Below, piece after piece: positions 52,969 to 61,412 of a DNA stretch of 64,000 bases (positions are counted from its first letter, which is position 1; each line of letters starts with the position of its first letter). The DNA is taken from positions 1-64,000 of the forward strand of contig CATXCB010000003.1 of assembly GCA_958366705.1 (NCBI GenBank), given 5' to 3'. A model generated the notes under the pieces. It searched no databases. It was given only the letters and a program-made list of their open reading frames with translations, and had not been told where the DNA came from. This stretch comes from an uncultured bacterium. GTDB taxonomy: Bacteria; Cyanobacteriota; Vampirovibrionia; Gastranaerophilales; Gastranaerophilaceae. The position numbers and the translations under genes are program-made.

Positions 52969-53466
52969 TCTATAATTTGTAAATTGTAGCGGATAATCGT
53001 ACTTGTCTTCATTCTTTCGTAATTCTTGTATTACAGCTTGAAGATCATCTTTATCTTTACCGGAAACTCTTACTTGTTCCCCCTGAATTGATGCTTGAAC
53101 TTTTAATTTAGTACCTTTAATATCTGCTACAATTTTCTTTGCAAGTTCTTGTGTTAATCCTTTTTTTAGATTGAATACCTGACGAACATTTCCGCCCAAC
53201 GCATTTTCTACACTTTGAGGATCCAGTATTTTTAGGCTAAGGTTTCTTTTTGATAATTTTGATTGAAGAATATCAACAATATTTCTTAATTTCATTTCGT
53301 CATTAGTTGTGATAGTAATTGATTTATCCACGTCAAGGTCAACTTGTGAATTTGAATTTTTTAAGTCAAATCGTGATGTCAATTCTCTTTTTACCTGATC
53401 AACGGCATTAACAAGTTCTTGTTTGTCGTATTCTGATACAATATCAAAACTGCAATCTTTAGCCAT
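52966..53466 (-). CDS. yajQ: YajQ family nucleotide-binding protein
   Basis: 166 residues, the usual length for YajQ (DUF520), with MAKDCSFDIVSEYDKQELVN at the start, tandem ferredoxin-like halves, LGGNVRQVFNLKKGL and KVQASIQGEQVRVSGKDKDD near the end. Family members bind c-di-GMP in Xanthomonas and nucleic acids or nucleotides elsewhere. Together with the PilZ protein it suggests c-di-GMP signalling, though no GGDEF protein lies in this window. Transcribed alone, converging on the prepilin. Confidence 0.92.
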   Translation of the reverse strand: MAKDCSFDIVSEYDKQELVNAVDQVKRELTSRFDLKNSNSQVDLDVDKSITITTNDEMKLRNIVDILQSKLSKRNLSLKILDPQSVENALGGNVRQVFNLKKGLTQELAKKIVADIKGTKLKVQASIQGEQVRVSGKDKDDLQAVIQELRKNEDKYDYPLQFTNYR

Positions 53467-53519
53467 AAATTTTATCCTCCATTTTTATTTGAATGCACTA
53501 ATTTTATAAATATAACATA

Positions 53520-53548
53520 AAAAAGTAGGATTTTTCAATCCTACCTAA
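53520..53548 (-). terminator. Terminator after the 53590 gene
   Basis: Minus strand: GTAGGATT / AATCCTAC with loop GAAA followed by a T run. Confidence 0.85.
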
Positions 53549-53589
53549 AACTACACACTACCATTCTATTCTATTACAGGGAATTATAA

Positions 53590-53916
53590 TTATTTTGTTT
53601 TTTGAAATAAGTTTTTGATAAATTGAACTATTTTTTTGCCGCCCTTAAAGCAAAGTATGCCTGCGGCTAATAGTCCGGTACCAACTAATACTTTTTTAAT
53701 TATTGATTTATCACGTTCTTTTCTTGTTGGCTGGTATAAGTCGTTGTCTAAATTTCCTTTAATTCGTGTACCGTTCATTGTTCCGCTTATGCCAGGATAA
53801 AATGTTCCGCCCGCAAAAGTGAATGGCGGCATAGGCAGCATTCTGTTTAAATTATTTGTGCCAATATCTTCGGTTAAGCCCGGATTTGACAGATTGTAAC
53901 TACTGCTGTTAAACAT
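53590..53916 (-). CDS. Small membrane-anchored hypothetical protein
   Basis: 108 residues. Residues 1-70 are Asn/Gly/Pro-rich and flexible (PMPPFTFAGGTFYPGISGTM). A single hydrophobic helix (about 74-92, VLVGTGLLAAGILCF) is followed by a short basic tail (KGGKKIVQFIKNLFQKTK), giving a predicted N-out or tail-anchored topology. I recognise no domain. Gene ends at its own terminator; the TTAAA-rich upstream region is shared with the divergent 54032 gene. Confidence 0.65.
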   Translation of the reverse strand: MFNSSSYNLSNPGLTEDIGTNNLNRMLPMPPFTFAGGTFYPGISGTMNGTRIKGNLDNDLYQPTRKERDKSIIKKVLVGTGLLAAGILCFKGGKKIVQFIKNLFQKTK

Positions 53917-54031
53917 AACAAACCTTTTTAATAACCTTTTACCTGTATTTATATAAAGTATTTTTTTGTAAAATAATTTACTTTTTGAAAAAAATCTGGT
54001 TTAATATTCTTAACAATATAAGGGGAAAACT

Positions 54032-54337
54032 ATGAAGATGTTTAAGAGATGGTATGATGCAGATTCTGTTGTAAGTAAGGCAATTAATGATTTAGAGCAT
54101 GCTCCTGAAGAAATTCAGGTAAGATGTGCAGACTATATTATTGAACTGCTGAAAGATGTGGAACTTGAAGAGTTGAGTTTAGAAGATCAGTATAACTATA
54201 TTATGCGCAGATGGTACGACAAAAATGTTAAAGTTTCTCATGCTGTTGAGTATTTGAGGTTATCTCCGGTTGAAGTCCGCAGGGAAACAGCTTTGAAAGT
54301 TGTTAAATATCTAAAAGAAATCTCTGATGTTTCTTAA
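54032..54337 (+). CDS. Small protein with an internal duplication, unknown function
   Basis: 101 residues made of two related halves of about 45 residues: FKRWYDADSVVSKAINDLEH (near residue 4) and MRRWYDKNVKVSHAVEYLRL (near residue 57). Both are followed by a helix with the pattern APEEIQVRCADYIIELLK / SPVEVRRETALKVVKYLK. All-helical, acidic, soluble. Looks like a two-repeat interaction protein, perhaps distantly HEAT-like. RBS AAGGGG before the ATG. No partner gene is evident. Confidence 0.72.
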   Translation: MKMFKRWYDADSVVSKAINDLEHAPEEIQVRCADYIIELLKDVELEELSLEDQYNYIMRRWYDKNVKVSHAVEYLRLSPVEVRRETALKVVKYLKEISDVS

Positions 54338-54390
54338 TATTTAGACTTTTTTGCTTTTATATTGTTTAATATATTATGGAGGGATATTTT

Positions 54391-54738
54391 GTGTCTGACG
54401 AGATAAATAAAAATGTAATAAATTTATTTTCTAGCCATAATAACAACCATATAACACCGGAGGTTAAAGATAAAATAAAATACTATGCCGGATTTAATTA
54501 TGTTAAAATAAAGAAAGATACAAACGGAAATAAATTTAATAAAGAACATTTGCTGAAATATTCTGCTAAATGTCATTACATGGTGACAGTTATGCGAGAA
54601 CTTGACAATGAAATTGTTTTATATTCTTATGATGTCCCAAATGATGATTTATTTAAATTTATGAAATCATTTGATGAAAATACATTGGATGGAAAAATTA
54701 TTGAAATTGACAAATATTTCCCCGATGATTTAGCCTGA
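54391..54738 (+). CDS. Hypothetical protein upstream of the radical SAM-rne genes
   Basis: 115 residues from GTG 54391, chosen because GGAGGG lies 7 nt upstream; an ATG 15 bp earlier would sit on top of that RBS. The protein is mixed alpha/beta and charged (FNYVKIKKDTNGNKFN, MVTVMRELDNEIVLYSYDVP), with no signal, membrane helix or recognised domain. It precedes the radical SAM gene by 15 bp and probably belongs to the same transcript, but function is unknown. Confidence 0.68.
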   Translation: MSDEINKNVINLFSSHNNNHITPEVKDKIKYYAGFNYVKIKKDTNGNKFNKEHLLKYSAKCHYMVTVMRELDNEIVLYSYDVPNDDLFKFMKSFDENTLDGKIIEIDKYFPDDLA

Positions 54739-54753
54739 AAGAGATAGAGAAAG

Positions 54754-57279
54754 ATGTGTTTTTTTAAGCAATACCACGAAAGTTTATTTAAATGTTTTAA
54801 ACCATATCAATACGTAGGAGGAGAATACTTATCTCATAATAAAGATTTTGAGAGTGCAAAGGTGAAATTTGCATTGGCTTTTCCAGATAAATATGAAATA
54901 GGTATTTCAAATCTAGGTGTTCGTGTGTTATATGAACTGATTAACCGAGAGCAAGACTATATGTGCGACAGAGTGTACGCTCCGGAACCGGATTTTAATC
55001 CTCATCCGCTGTATTCACTGGAATCTAAAAGACCGCTTAAAGAATTTGACGCTGTTGGTTTTTCACTACAATACGAAATGGCATATCCAACAATTTTAAA
55101 AATGCTTGAAATGGCAGATATCCCTTATAAAAACTCGGAAAGATCAGATGACGATCCCATTATTATTGCAGGTGGACCTTGTACATATAACCCGTTACCT
55201 GTAAGTGATTTTATTGATGTTTTTATGATTGGTGATGGTGAAGACTCTATAATTGAGGTTTGTAAGATTCTTGAGCAAACAAAGGGGCTTCCTAGAATTG
55301 ATAGAATAAAAGCTCTTTGTGCTGGTGAAAGTTCAGGCAGATGGTCAAAGATTACGGGTGGTAAGGTTAAAAAACGTATTGCTCAATTATCTTATGATAC
55401 AGCACTAAAATCATATCCTATTCCGTTTTCATCTTCAATTCAGGATAGAGCAGTTGTTGAAATTAGACGCGGATGTGGTCGTATGTGCCGTTTCTGCCAG
55501 CCCGGGCACGTTACTCTGCCTATTAGGGAAAGAAGTGCGGATGATATTATAAAAATTACAAAAGAACTGGTAAAAAATACAGGTTATGACGAGTATTCAC
55601 TTTTATCTTTGTCTTCAAATGATTATGCGAATATAAATGAGGTTATAAAAGAGCTTTCTGTTGATTTTAATGATAAAAAGATTTCGGTTTCTCTTCCTAG
55701 CCAGAGAATTGACGGATTTAACCTTGAACTTGCAAATCTTGTTCAAAGTGTTAGAAAATCTACAATGACATTAGCTCCTGAGGCTGGCAGTCAGCGACTT
55801 CGTGATGTGATTAAAAAAAATATTACTGAAGAACAAATTATGAATGCCATTTTGACATTATATGAAAATGGCTGGTCAAGAGTTAAGTTGTATTTTATTT
55901 GTGGGCTGCCGACAGAAACCCTCGATGACATGGATGAAATGGCAGAATTGTTCCGTAGAATAAGATATCGTTCAAGGCTAATGAAGAAAGAAAAAGGATT
56001 AAAGCATTCTCTAGATTTAACTTGTACGCTTTCTATATTTGTTCCGAAGCCGTTTACACCATTCCAGTGGTGTCCGCAGATGAGTTTAGAAGAAGTTACC
56101 GAGCATATTCACTATCTGATGGATCAGGTTAAACATATAAAAGGGGTAAAAGTTAATTATCACGAAAAATTTGTTTCCTTGTTAGAAGCTGTTTTAACCC
56201 GCGGTGATGATTCGTTATGCCGGTACATCGAAGCGCTTTATAAAAAAGGATGCTATCTTGATGCTTGGGGTGAATTTTTTGATAAAGATATATGGTTTGA
56301 AACTGCAGATGAATTGAATATAGATTTAAATGCTCTTGCCCAAACTCAGTACTCAATCAATGAACCTTTGCCATGGGATTTTATAGATATAGGTATAAAT
56401 AAAGAATGGTTTGTTGATGAATACAAAAAAGCCTATTCAGTTGATTCAAATTCTCCGCATTTTGTTTCTACATGCCAGCAAGGGTGTGTAAATTGCGGAG
56501 TTTGCAAAAATTTTGGTGTTCGAAAAATTATGGATAAGCCATTCAAAGCTTCTGATGCGGCGCAATTGATTGTAAAAAAAGAGCCTGTAGATCCTGCATT
56601 GTGTCCAAAAAATTTAAAAGAAGTGTTCAGGTATCGTGTTAAGCTTACCAAGACAGGTATTTTAAAGTATTTTTCACATTTGGATTGGCAAAATACATTT
56701 TTTAAATCTATTACAAGATCAAATCTAAATGTAGCTTTTTCTTACGGGTATAATCCTACAATGAAGATATCAATGGGAGTTGCTCTGCCGCTGTTTTGTG
56801 AAAGTTTGACAGAGCTTGTTGATATTGAATTGTGGGAAGATGTTGATACTGAATTTGTTAAAAACGAATTGCAGAGAGTTTTGCCGGAAGAATCTGATGT
56901 TATATCTGTGAATAAAATAGATAGAAGTGCTCCGTCTATTGATCAAACAGCAAGCTGGGCTGAATACAAAGTTAAGATATTTAACTCCGCACTTTACGAT
57001 TTTGATAAATTAGTATATAATACAGAAAAAGTTTTATCTTCTGATGAAATCTTAATTAAGAAGAAAAACAAAAAAGGTTTAGTAAAAACAGTAAACATAA
57101 AATCATCAATCGGGTCGCACCGATTTGAGGATGGATGTTTATTTATAGTATTAAAAACAGGGCAGGGTTCTGAAATTCCGCCTTTGAGAGCTGATGTTCT
57201 AATGGATATCATTGCTCCGGACGTAGTATTTGATATTACAAGAGTGAAATTTCTATCTGAAACCTTGCATGAGTTATAG
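54754..57279 (+). CDS. TIGR03960 radical SAM protein with DUF2344 tail
   Basis: 841 residues. Residues 1-220: B12-binding-like domain (FALAFPDKYEIGISNLGVRV, IIAGGPCTYNPLPVS, FMIGDGEDS). Radical SAM core with CxxxCxxC in RGCGRMCRFCQPGH and EAGSQRLRDVIKKN. A further Cys cluster (STCQQGCVNCGVCKNFG) near residue 570 suggests an auxiliary Fe-S centre, and the last 230 residues form the DUF2344 domain (FRYRVKLTKTGILKYFSHLD). The reaction is unknown. The gene sits directly before rne, an arrangement typical of cyanobacteria and many Firmicutes, so a role in RNA or ribosome modification is often suspected. Confidence 0.93.
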   Translation: MCFFKQYHESLFKCFKPYQYVGGEYLSHNKDFESAKVKFALAFPDKYEIGISNLGVRVLYELINREQDYMCDRVYAPEPDFNPHPLYSLESKRPLKEFDAVGFSLQYEMAYPTILKMLEMADIPYKNSERSDDDPIIIAGGPCTYNPLPVSDFIDVFMIGDGEDSIIEVCKILEQTKGLPRIDRIKALCAGESSGRWSKITGGKVKKRIAQLSYDTALKSYPIPFSSSIQDRAVVEIRRGCGRMCRFCQPGHVTLPIRERSADDIIKITKELVKNTGYDEYSLLSLSSNDYANINEVIKELSVDFNDKKISVSLPSQRIDGFNLELANLVQSVRKSTMTLAPEAGSQRLRDVIKKNITEEQIMNAILTLYENGWSRVKLYFICGLPTETLDDMDEMAELFRRIRYRSRLMKKEKGLKHSLDLTCTLSIFVPKPFTPFQWCPQMSLEEVTEHIHYLMDQVKHIKGVKVNYHEKFVSLLEAVLTRGDDSLCRYIEALYKKGCYLDAWGEFFDKDIWFETADELNIDLNALAQTQYSINEPLPWDFIDIGINKEWFVDEYKKAYSVDSNSPHFVSTCQQGCVNCGVCKNFGVRKIMDKPFKASDAAQLIVKKEPVDPALCPKNLKEVFRYRVKLTKTGILKYFSHLDWQNTFFKSITRSNLNVAFSYGYNPTMKISMGVALPLFCESLTELVDIELWEDVDTEFVKNELQRVLPEESDVISVNKIDRSAPSIDQTASWAEYKVKIFNSALYDFDKLVYNTEKVLSSDEILIKKKNKKGLVKTVNIKSSIGSHRFEDGCLFIVLKTGQGSEIPPLRADVLMDIIAPDVVFDITRVKFLSETLHEL

Positions 57280-57292
57280 TAAAGGATTTTTT

Positions 57293-59248
57293 ATGAACGA
57301 CAGAAACAGAAATGCTAATCAAAGTATTGAAAAAAAGATTGTTATTGCAGAAAGAGACAATATTGCTGCAGTTTTAGAAAACAAAAAAGTTACTGACTTT
57401 TTTATTCATCGAGGTGAAGTTTTGCTGGGAGATGTTTATCTTGCTACAGTTGATAATATTCTGCCAAGTATTGACGCAGCTTTTGTGAACGTTGGTACTG
57501 ATAAAATGGGCTTTTTACATGCTCAGGATGTAATGGGTAAAGGAACTCTGAGAGAAAAACTTTCACCAAAACAAAAACTTGTTGTTCAAGTAGTAAAAGA
57601 GCCTACCGGGCACAAAGGGCCAAGAGTAACTACAGAAATTAGTTTACCTGGAAGATTTTTGGTTTTAATGCCAAATGAACCGGGGGTAAGTGTTAGTAAA
57701 AAGATTGAAAATTCAAAAGAACGTGCAAGATTAAAGGCAATTGTAAATTTGATTAAACCGGTTGGTGTCGGTGTAATTATAAGAACGGAAGCAGAGGGTC
57801 AGTCAGAATCTGATATTCAGGAAGATTTGGAAATTCTTTTGGAAAAATGGAATAATATCATTACTTCAGCTGAAACTTTGAATCCTCCAAATTTAATTTA
57901 CAGGGATCAGGATTTGCTTTATCGCGTTATTAGAGAAGCCTGCACAGATGATGTTAAAGAAATTATTGTTGATACTCCATTTGCACTTAACAGAGTGCAG
58001 TCTATCCTGCAAAACTGGCATATGTCAAAAGGTATTCAAGTGACATTATACAAAGGAACCGAACCTCTATTGATTGCTATGGATATTCATAAAGAGATAA
58101 AAGCTGCACTAAATGTAAAAGTTAATATGCCATCTGGCGGTTATCTGTTTATTCAACAAACTGAGGCTTTAACTGTTATTGACGTTAACAGCGGTAAATT
58201 TATAAGTTCAGCAACTCAAGATGAAACTATTTTAAAAACTAATATTGAAGCTGTTCATGAAATCGCAAGACAATTGCGCTTGCGTAATATAGGCGGAATG
58301 GTTATTGTTGACTTTATTGATATGATGTCAAGAGCTGATAAGCTGGCAATGATGGAAGAATTGGAGATTGCGCTTGAGCCGGACAAGGCAAAACCTCAGG
58401 TTGGTCAATTGTCTGATTTAGGACTTGTTGAGTTGACAAGACACCGTCAGGGTCAATCTCTATCTGAAATCTTTACTAAAAAATGTCCTCATTGTCAGGG
58501 GAGCGGTTATTCAATGATTGAATTTAACTTTGCAACTCCAACTGCAGAGGGTGAATATAGAGCAAAAGCTGCAAAATTGAAATTACCTACCGGAAATTAC
58601 AAAAAGAATAACAAATTTAATAACAAAAATAACCAGCAGCAAAATGTTCAACCTCAAGAACAGGTTCAAGAGCAGCCGCAGAAAATTGCTATAGAAACAG
58701 AACCATCTGTAGTGGCATCTGAAGAGGTTATCAAAAAAGAGAACAATAAACGTAATAAAAATAGAAAAAATAAATTTGATAAGAATAAACAGGTTCAAGA
58801 CGCTCAAGAAGTTGTACAAAATCAACCTGCGGCAGAATTGCCGGAACAAAATAAAACGGAGATTGCAGAGCCAAAAGTTGAACAATCCGCTGCAGCTCCT
58901 GTGGTTAAAGAAGAAATAGTTCCGGTTTCTGAAGAATCATCAGAGCAAATTCAGGCAGCAGAAGAAGTTGTTCCTGAACCTAAGATAAAAGGAAAATCAA
59001 GAAAAAGAAAAGCTGCTGCAAAAAAATCCGCAGAACAATCGGTAGTATCTGAAGCTGCTCCTATTGCTGATAAGCAGGAATCTGTAGTTGTTGAGTCTTC
59101 ACAGGAACTGCCTGCAAAAGAAGAGCCTCAAGTTGAAGATAAAACTCAGGAAGAGGAAAAACCTAAAAAAAGAACTAGACGTCCTAACAGAGGGACTTCA
59201 AAAACTTCTAAAAAATCCAAAAAATCAGAGGAATTAAGTGAAGAATAA
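57293..59248 (+). CDS. rne: Ribonuclease E/G
   Basis: Endoribonuclease that initiates mRNA decay and rRNA/tRNA processing. Start ATG 57293 (MNDRNRNANQ) with AAAGGA 7 nt upstream; an earlier ATG at 57269 lies within the previous gene. 651 residues: S1 domain with 5'-sensor (about 25-115; GDVYLATVDNILPSIDAAFV), DNase I-like catalytic domain with metal Asp in VIDVNSGKF and IVDFIDMM, and the zinc-link CPHC in KKCPHCQGSG. The C-terminal 200 residues are low-complexity Lys/Glu/Gln/Asn-rich, probably an unstructured scaffold. No tudor or membrane anchor is seen. Confidence 0.95.
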   Translation: MNDRNRNANQSIEKKIVIAERDNIAAVLENKKVTDFFIHRGEVLLGDVYLATVDNILPSIDAAFVNVGTDKMGFLHAQDVMGKGTLREKLSPKQKLVVQVVKEPTGHKGPRVTTEISLPGRFLVLMPNEPGVSVSKKIENSKERARLKAIVNLIKPVGVGVIIRTEAEGQSESDIQEDLEILLEKWNNIITSAETLNPPNLIYRDQDLLYRVIREACTDDVKEIIVDTPFALNRVQSILQNWHMSKGIQVTLYKGTEPLLIAMDIHKEIKAALNVKVNMPSGGYLFIQQTEALTVIDVNSGKFISSATQDETILKTNIEAVHEIARQLRLRNIGGMVIVDFIDMMSRADKLAMMEELEIALEPDKAKPQVGQLSDLGLVELTRHRQGQSLSEIFTKKCPHCQGSGYSMIEFNFATPTAEGEYRAKAAKLKLPTGNYKKNNKFNNKNNQQQNVQPQEQVQEQPQKIAIETEPSVVASEEVIKKENNKRNKNRKNKFDKNKQVQDAQEVVQNQPAAELPEQNKTEIAEPKVEQSAAAPVVKEEIVPVSEESSEQIQAAEEVVPEPKIKGKSRKRKAAAKKSAEQSVVSEAAPIADKQESVVVESSQELPAKEEPQVEDKTQEEEKPKKRTRRPNRGTSKTSKKSKKSEELSEE

Positions 59249-59543
59249 ATTTTTTATAAATTTTGTATGTGCAACATTAGTAGTGCTTTTTAGCACTACT
59301 AATGTTGCTTTTGCACAGGCTTCACATATTGCAGAAATTAAAACTATCGCTGTGAAATTTGTTCTGGCAATGCTGGGAGTAGCTCTTTTTTCTATTCTCA
59401 TATTTGTCGGGTTATCCTTGTATAATAGGTTTTTTGTTGCTTCGCAAATTAAAGATTTTAACTTGAGTAAGGACTCTTTGAGGACTCCTGTTGATACGGA
59501 TGAGGCTATACTGTCATTTATTACTAAAAATAGGTTGAAATAA
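59238..59543 (+). CDS. Small membrane protein with signal-like N-terminus, downstream of rne
   Basis: 101 residues with two hydrophobic stretches: about 7-25 (signal-like, VCATLVVLFSTTNVAFA) and about 40-62 (FVLAMLGVALFSILIFVGLS). The remainder is a short charged tail. The start overlaps the end of rne by 11 bp. The coding sequence of the first hydrophobic segment contains a perfect 17-bp inverted repeat (59271-59308), so the gene encodes a strong RNA hairpin. No recognised family. Followed by a second small membrane protein (TAATG overlap). Confidence 0.7.
   Translation: MKNKFFINFVCATLVVLFSTTNVAFAQASHIAEIKTIAVKFVLAMLGVALFSILIFVGLSLYNRFFVASQIKDFNLSKDSLRTPVDTDEAILSFITKNRLK
59271..59308 (+). 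repeat. Perfect 17-bp inverted repeat inside the gene after rne
   Basis: Arms gcaacattagtagtgct and agcactactaatgttgc with a loop of four T. It begins 22 bp after the rne stop codon. As RNA it would be a long, stable stem inside a reading frame. No U run follows, so it is not an ordinary terminator. Confidence 0.92.
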
Positions 59544-59770
59544 TGAAGAAACATGCAGTTGGAATTTTGGAATTACTTATTGTTATTTTCCTTGCGATAA
59601 TAATTTATTTTACCTGTTTTCATTCACAATATGGAAGAAAAAATCCGTTTGCAGATAATTCTAGAATAAATTCACAACAAGAAATTATAGATACAAAAAT
59701 TCAAGAAATTGAGAACACAAAGGCTTTAAAAAAGCAAATTGAAAAGAATTTAAGTGAGGGTAATGAATAG
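59543..59770 (+). CDS. Small single-pass membrane protein
   Basis: 75 residues. One N-terminal membrane helix (about 8-27, ILELLIVIFLAIIIYFTCF) and a charged, helical remainder with coiled-coil tendency (EIIDTKIQEIENTKALKKQI). Its start overlaps the previous stop in TAATG, and it ends directly before sdaAB. The N-terminal pattern LLELLIVIFLAI loosely recalls pseudopilin-like helices, but there is no prepilin cleavage site. Function unknown. Confidence 0.68.
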   Translation: MKKHAVGILELLIVIFLAIIIYFTCFHSQYGRKNPFADNSRINSQQEIIDTKIQEIENTKALKKQIEKNLSEGNE

Positions 59771-60439
59771 ATGAAAAAATCAACGTTATTTGATATTATT
59801 TCACCCGTAATGATTGGACCGTCAAGTTCGCACACAGCAGGAGCTGTCAGACTAGGACTTCTTGCCAAAAATATATACAAAAATAAACCTGAAAAAGTTA
59901 TTTTTAGGCTTTATAATTCGTATGCTCATACAGGTAAAGGACACGGTACCGAAAAAGGACTTCTTGCTGGAGTCTTGGGGTTGGGTGTTGATGATAGAAG
60001 GATTAAAGATATTTTTAATTCAGAGTTGGCAAAAACTGTGGACTATGATTTTGAATATTATGATAATTTTAAATATCATCCTAATGCTGTTGAAATCTTA
60101 TTTGATGGTGAAAATAAGATGACTGTCTCGGGTGACTCAATAGGTGCCGGTGAGGTTGTTATAAGAAAAATTAATGAGTTTAATGTTAAGTTAACCGGAA
60201 AATACAATACTCTAATTCTAGTTTATAAAGATAAGCCTGGTATGATTTCTACAGTTACATCGTTAATTCAGTCTAAAAATATAAATATTGCATCTTTGAA
60301 TTGTGATAGAAGTGCAAAAGGTCAGGAGGCCTCAATGATTATTAGCGTTGACGGACATCTTGATGCTGGAGTTGTTGAATCTGTAGAAAATATTGCAGAA
60401 GTTTATTTTGTAAGTTATGTGGAAAAATTGGAACATTAA
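59771..60439 (+). CDS. sdaAB: L-serine dehydratase, iron-sulfur type, beta subunit
   Basis: Regulatory subunit of the two-subunit 4Fe-4S serine dehydratase that converts L-serine to pyruvate and ammonia. 222 residues: MIGPSSSHTAGAVRLG (substrate motif, about 15-30), SYAHTGKGHGTEKG, and a C-terminal ACT domain (about 150-222; VYKDKPGMISTVTSLIQ). Starts immediately after the preceding stop and is followed by sdaAA after 3 bp. Typical of Firmicutes-like and anaerobic bacteria. Confidence 0.94.
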   Translation: MKKSTLFDIISPVMIGPSSSHTAGAVRLGLLAKNIYKNKPEKVIFRLYNSYAHTGKGHGTEKGLLAGVLGLGVDDRRIKDIFNSELAKTVDYDFEYYDNFKYHPNAVEILFDGENKMTVSGDSIGAGEVVIRKINEFNVKLTGKYNTLILVYKDKPGMISTVTSLIQSKNINIASLNCDRSAKGQEASMIISVDGHLDAGVVESVENIAEVYFVSYVEKLEH

Positions 60440-60442
60440 AAT

Positions 60443-61324
60443 ATGGAAATAAGTATAAATACATTTGAACAGTTATTTAATGTATGCGCATCTCAAAATA
60501 AAAAAATATATGAGGTTGCGCAGGAAAATATGGCAAAAGACGCGGATATTAGTGTCGATGAGGTTAGAATATTTACATCTAAGAGTCTTGCCGCAATGAA
60601 AGAAGCTATTCATACAGGTCTTGCAAGCCGAGAACTCTCGATGAGCGGAATGTGCGGACAGGATTGTCATAGAGTTCAACAGAGATTTCGTTCAGAACGG
60701 GCAATGTTCGGACCTGTATTTGAAAAAATTATTGAGTATGCTCTTGCAACAAGTGAAGAAAACATAAGAATGGGTAAAATTGTTGCCTGTCCTACTGCCG
60801 GCTCATGCGGTATTCTACCTGCAGCTTTGATAGGTGTTAGTGAAGAGTTCAATTATTCAGAAAGAGAGCAGCTGAATGCTTTAATTACCGCAGGTGAAAT
60901 CGGTCGAATTATAGCGGCTAAAGTTTCTTTAGCTGGGGCGGTGGCGGGATGTCAGGCTGAATGCGGTGCGGCATCAGCCATGAGTGCTGCTGCAGTTTGC
61001 CAATTAAAGGGAGGAAGTGTTTCTCAAATTTTAAATGCTGTGGCTCTTGCGCTTAAAAATTTATTAGGACTTACTTGTGACCCTGTTGCTGGACTTGTTG
61101 AGGTTCCATGTGTTAAGAGAAATCCATTTTTAGCTGTCCATGCCATCACTGCTGTAGAATTAGCTTTGTCCGGAGTTGAATCAAAAATTCCGCTGGATGA
61201 AGTTATTGATGCTATGGAACAGACAGGGGCATTGATGTCTCCAACACTAAAAGAAAGTTCGCAGGCTGGTCTGGCAACAACAAAAACTGCTTTACAAATA
61301 AGAAAGCAGGTTTTTGGAGTTTGA
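60443..61324 (+). CDS. sdaAA: L-serine dehydratase, iron-sulfur type, alpha subunit
   Basis: Catalytic subunit, 293 residues. The conserved segments ACPTAGSCGILPAALIG, VSLAGAVAGCQAECGAASAM and LGLTCDPVAGLVEVPCVKRN carry the cysteines that hold the oxygen-sensitive cluster. With the beta subunit it forms the active enzyme, giving pyruvate for energy or gluconeogenesis and marking an anaerobic, amino-acid-using life style. Expression probably ends at the hairpin at 61349. Confidence 0.95.
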   Translation: MEISINTFEQLFNVCASQNKKIYEVAQENMAKDADISVDEVRIFTSKSLAAMKEAIHTGLASRELSMSGMCGQDCHRVQQRFRSERAMFGPVFEKIIEYALATSEENIRMGKIVACPTAGSCGILPAALIGVSEEFNYSEREQLNALITAGEIGRIIAAKVSLAGAVAGCQAECGAASAMSAAAVCQLKGGSVSQILNAVALALKNLLGLTCDPVAGLVEVPCVKRNPFLAVHAITAVELALSGVESKIPLDEVIDAMEQTGALMSPTLKESSQAGLATTKTALQIRKQVFGV

Positions 61325-61348
61325 TGTGCTTATTTGCTAAAATGAGAA

Positions 61349-61372
61349 GCTCTCATTTATACAAATGAGAGC
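61349..61372. other. Hairpin between sdaAA and the AAA+ gene
   Basis: gctctcattt / aaatgagagc, loop atac. A nearly identical aatgagaagc precedes it. It has no U run, so it is only a weak candidate for terminating the two convergent genes. Confidence 0.45.
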
Positions 61373-61412
61373 AGATTAGCGCGTATAGCTATTTTATAAG
61401 AAGAATAGGGTC

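Noticed and set aside
59543..59770. Small membrane protein as a pseudopilin
   Set aside because: The hydrophobic helix begins like a pilin but there is no Gly/Ala-Phe cleavage site and no Glu at position five of a mature form.
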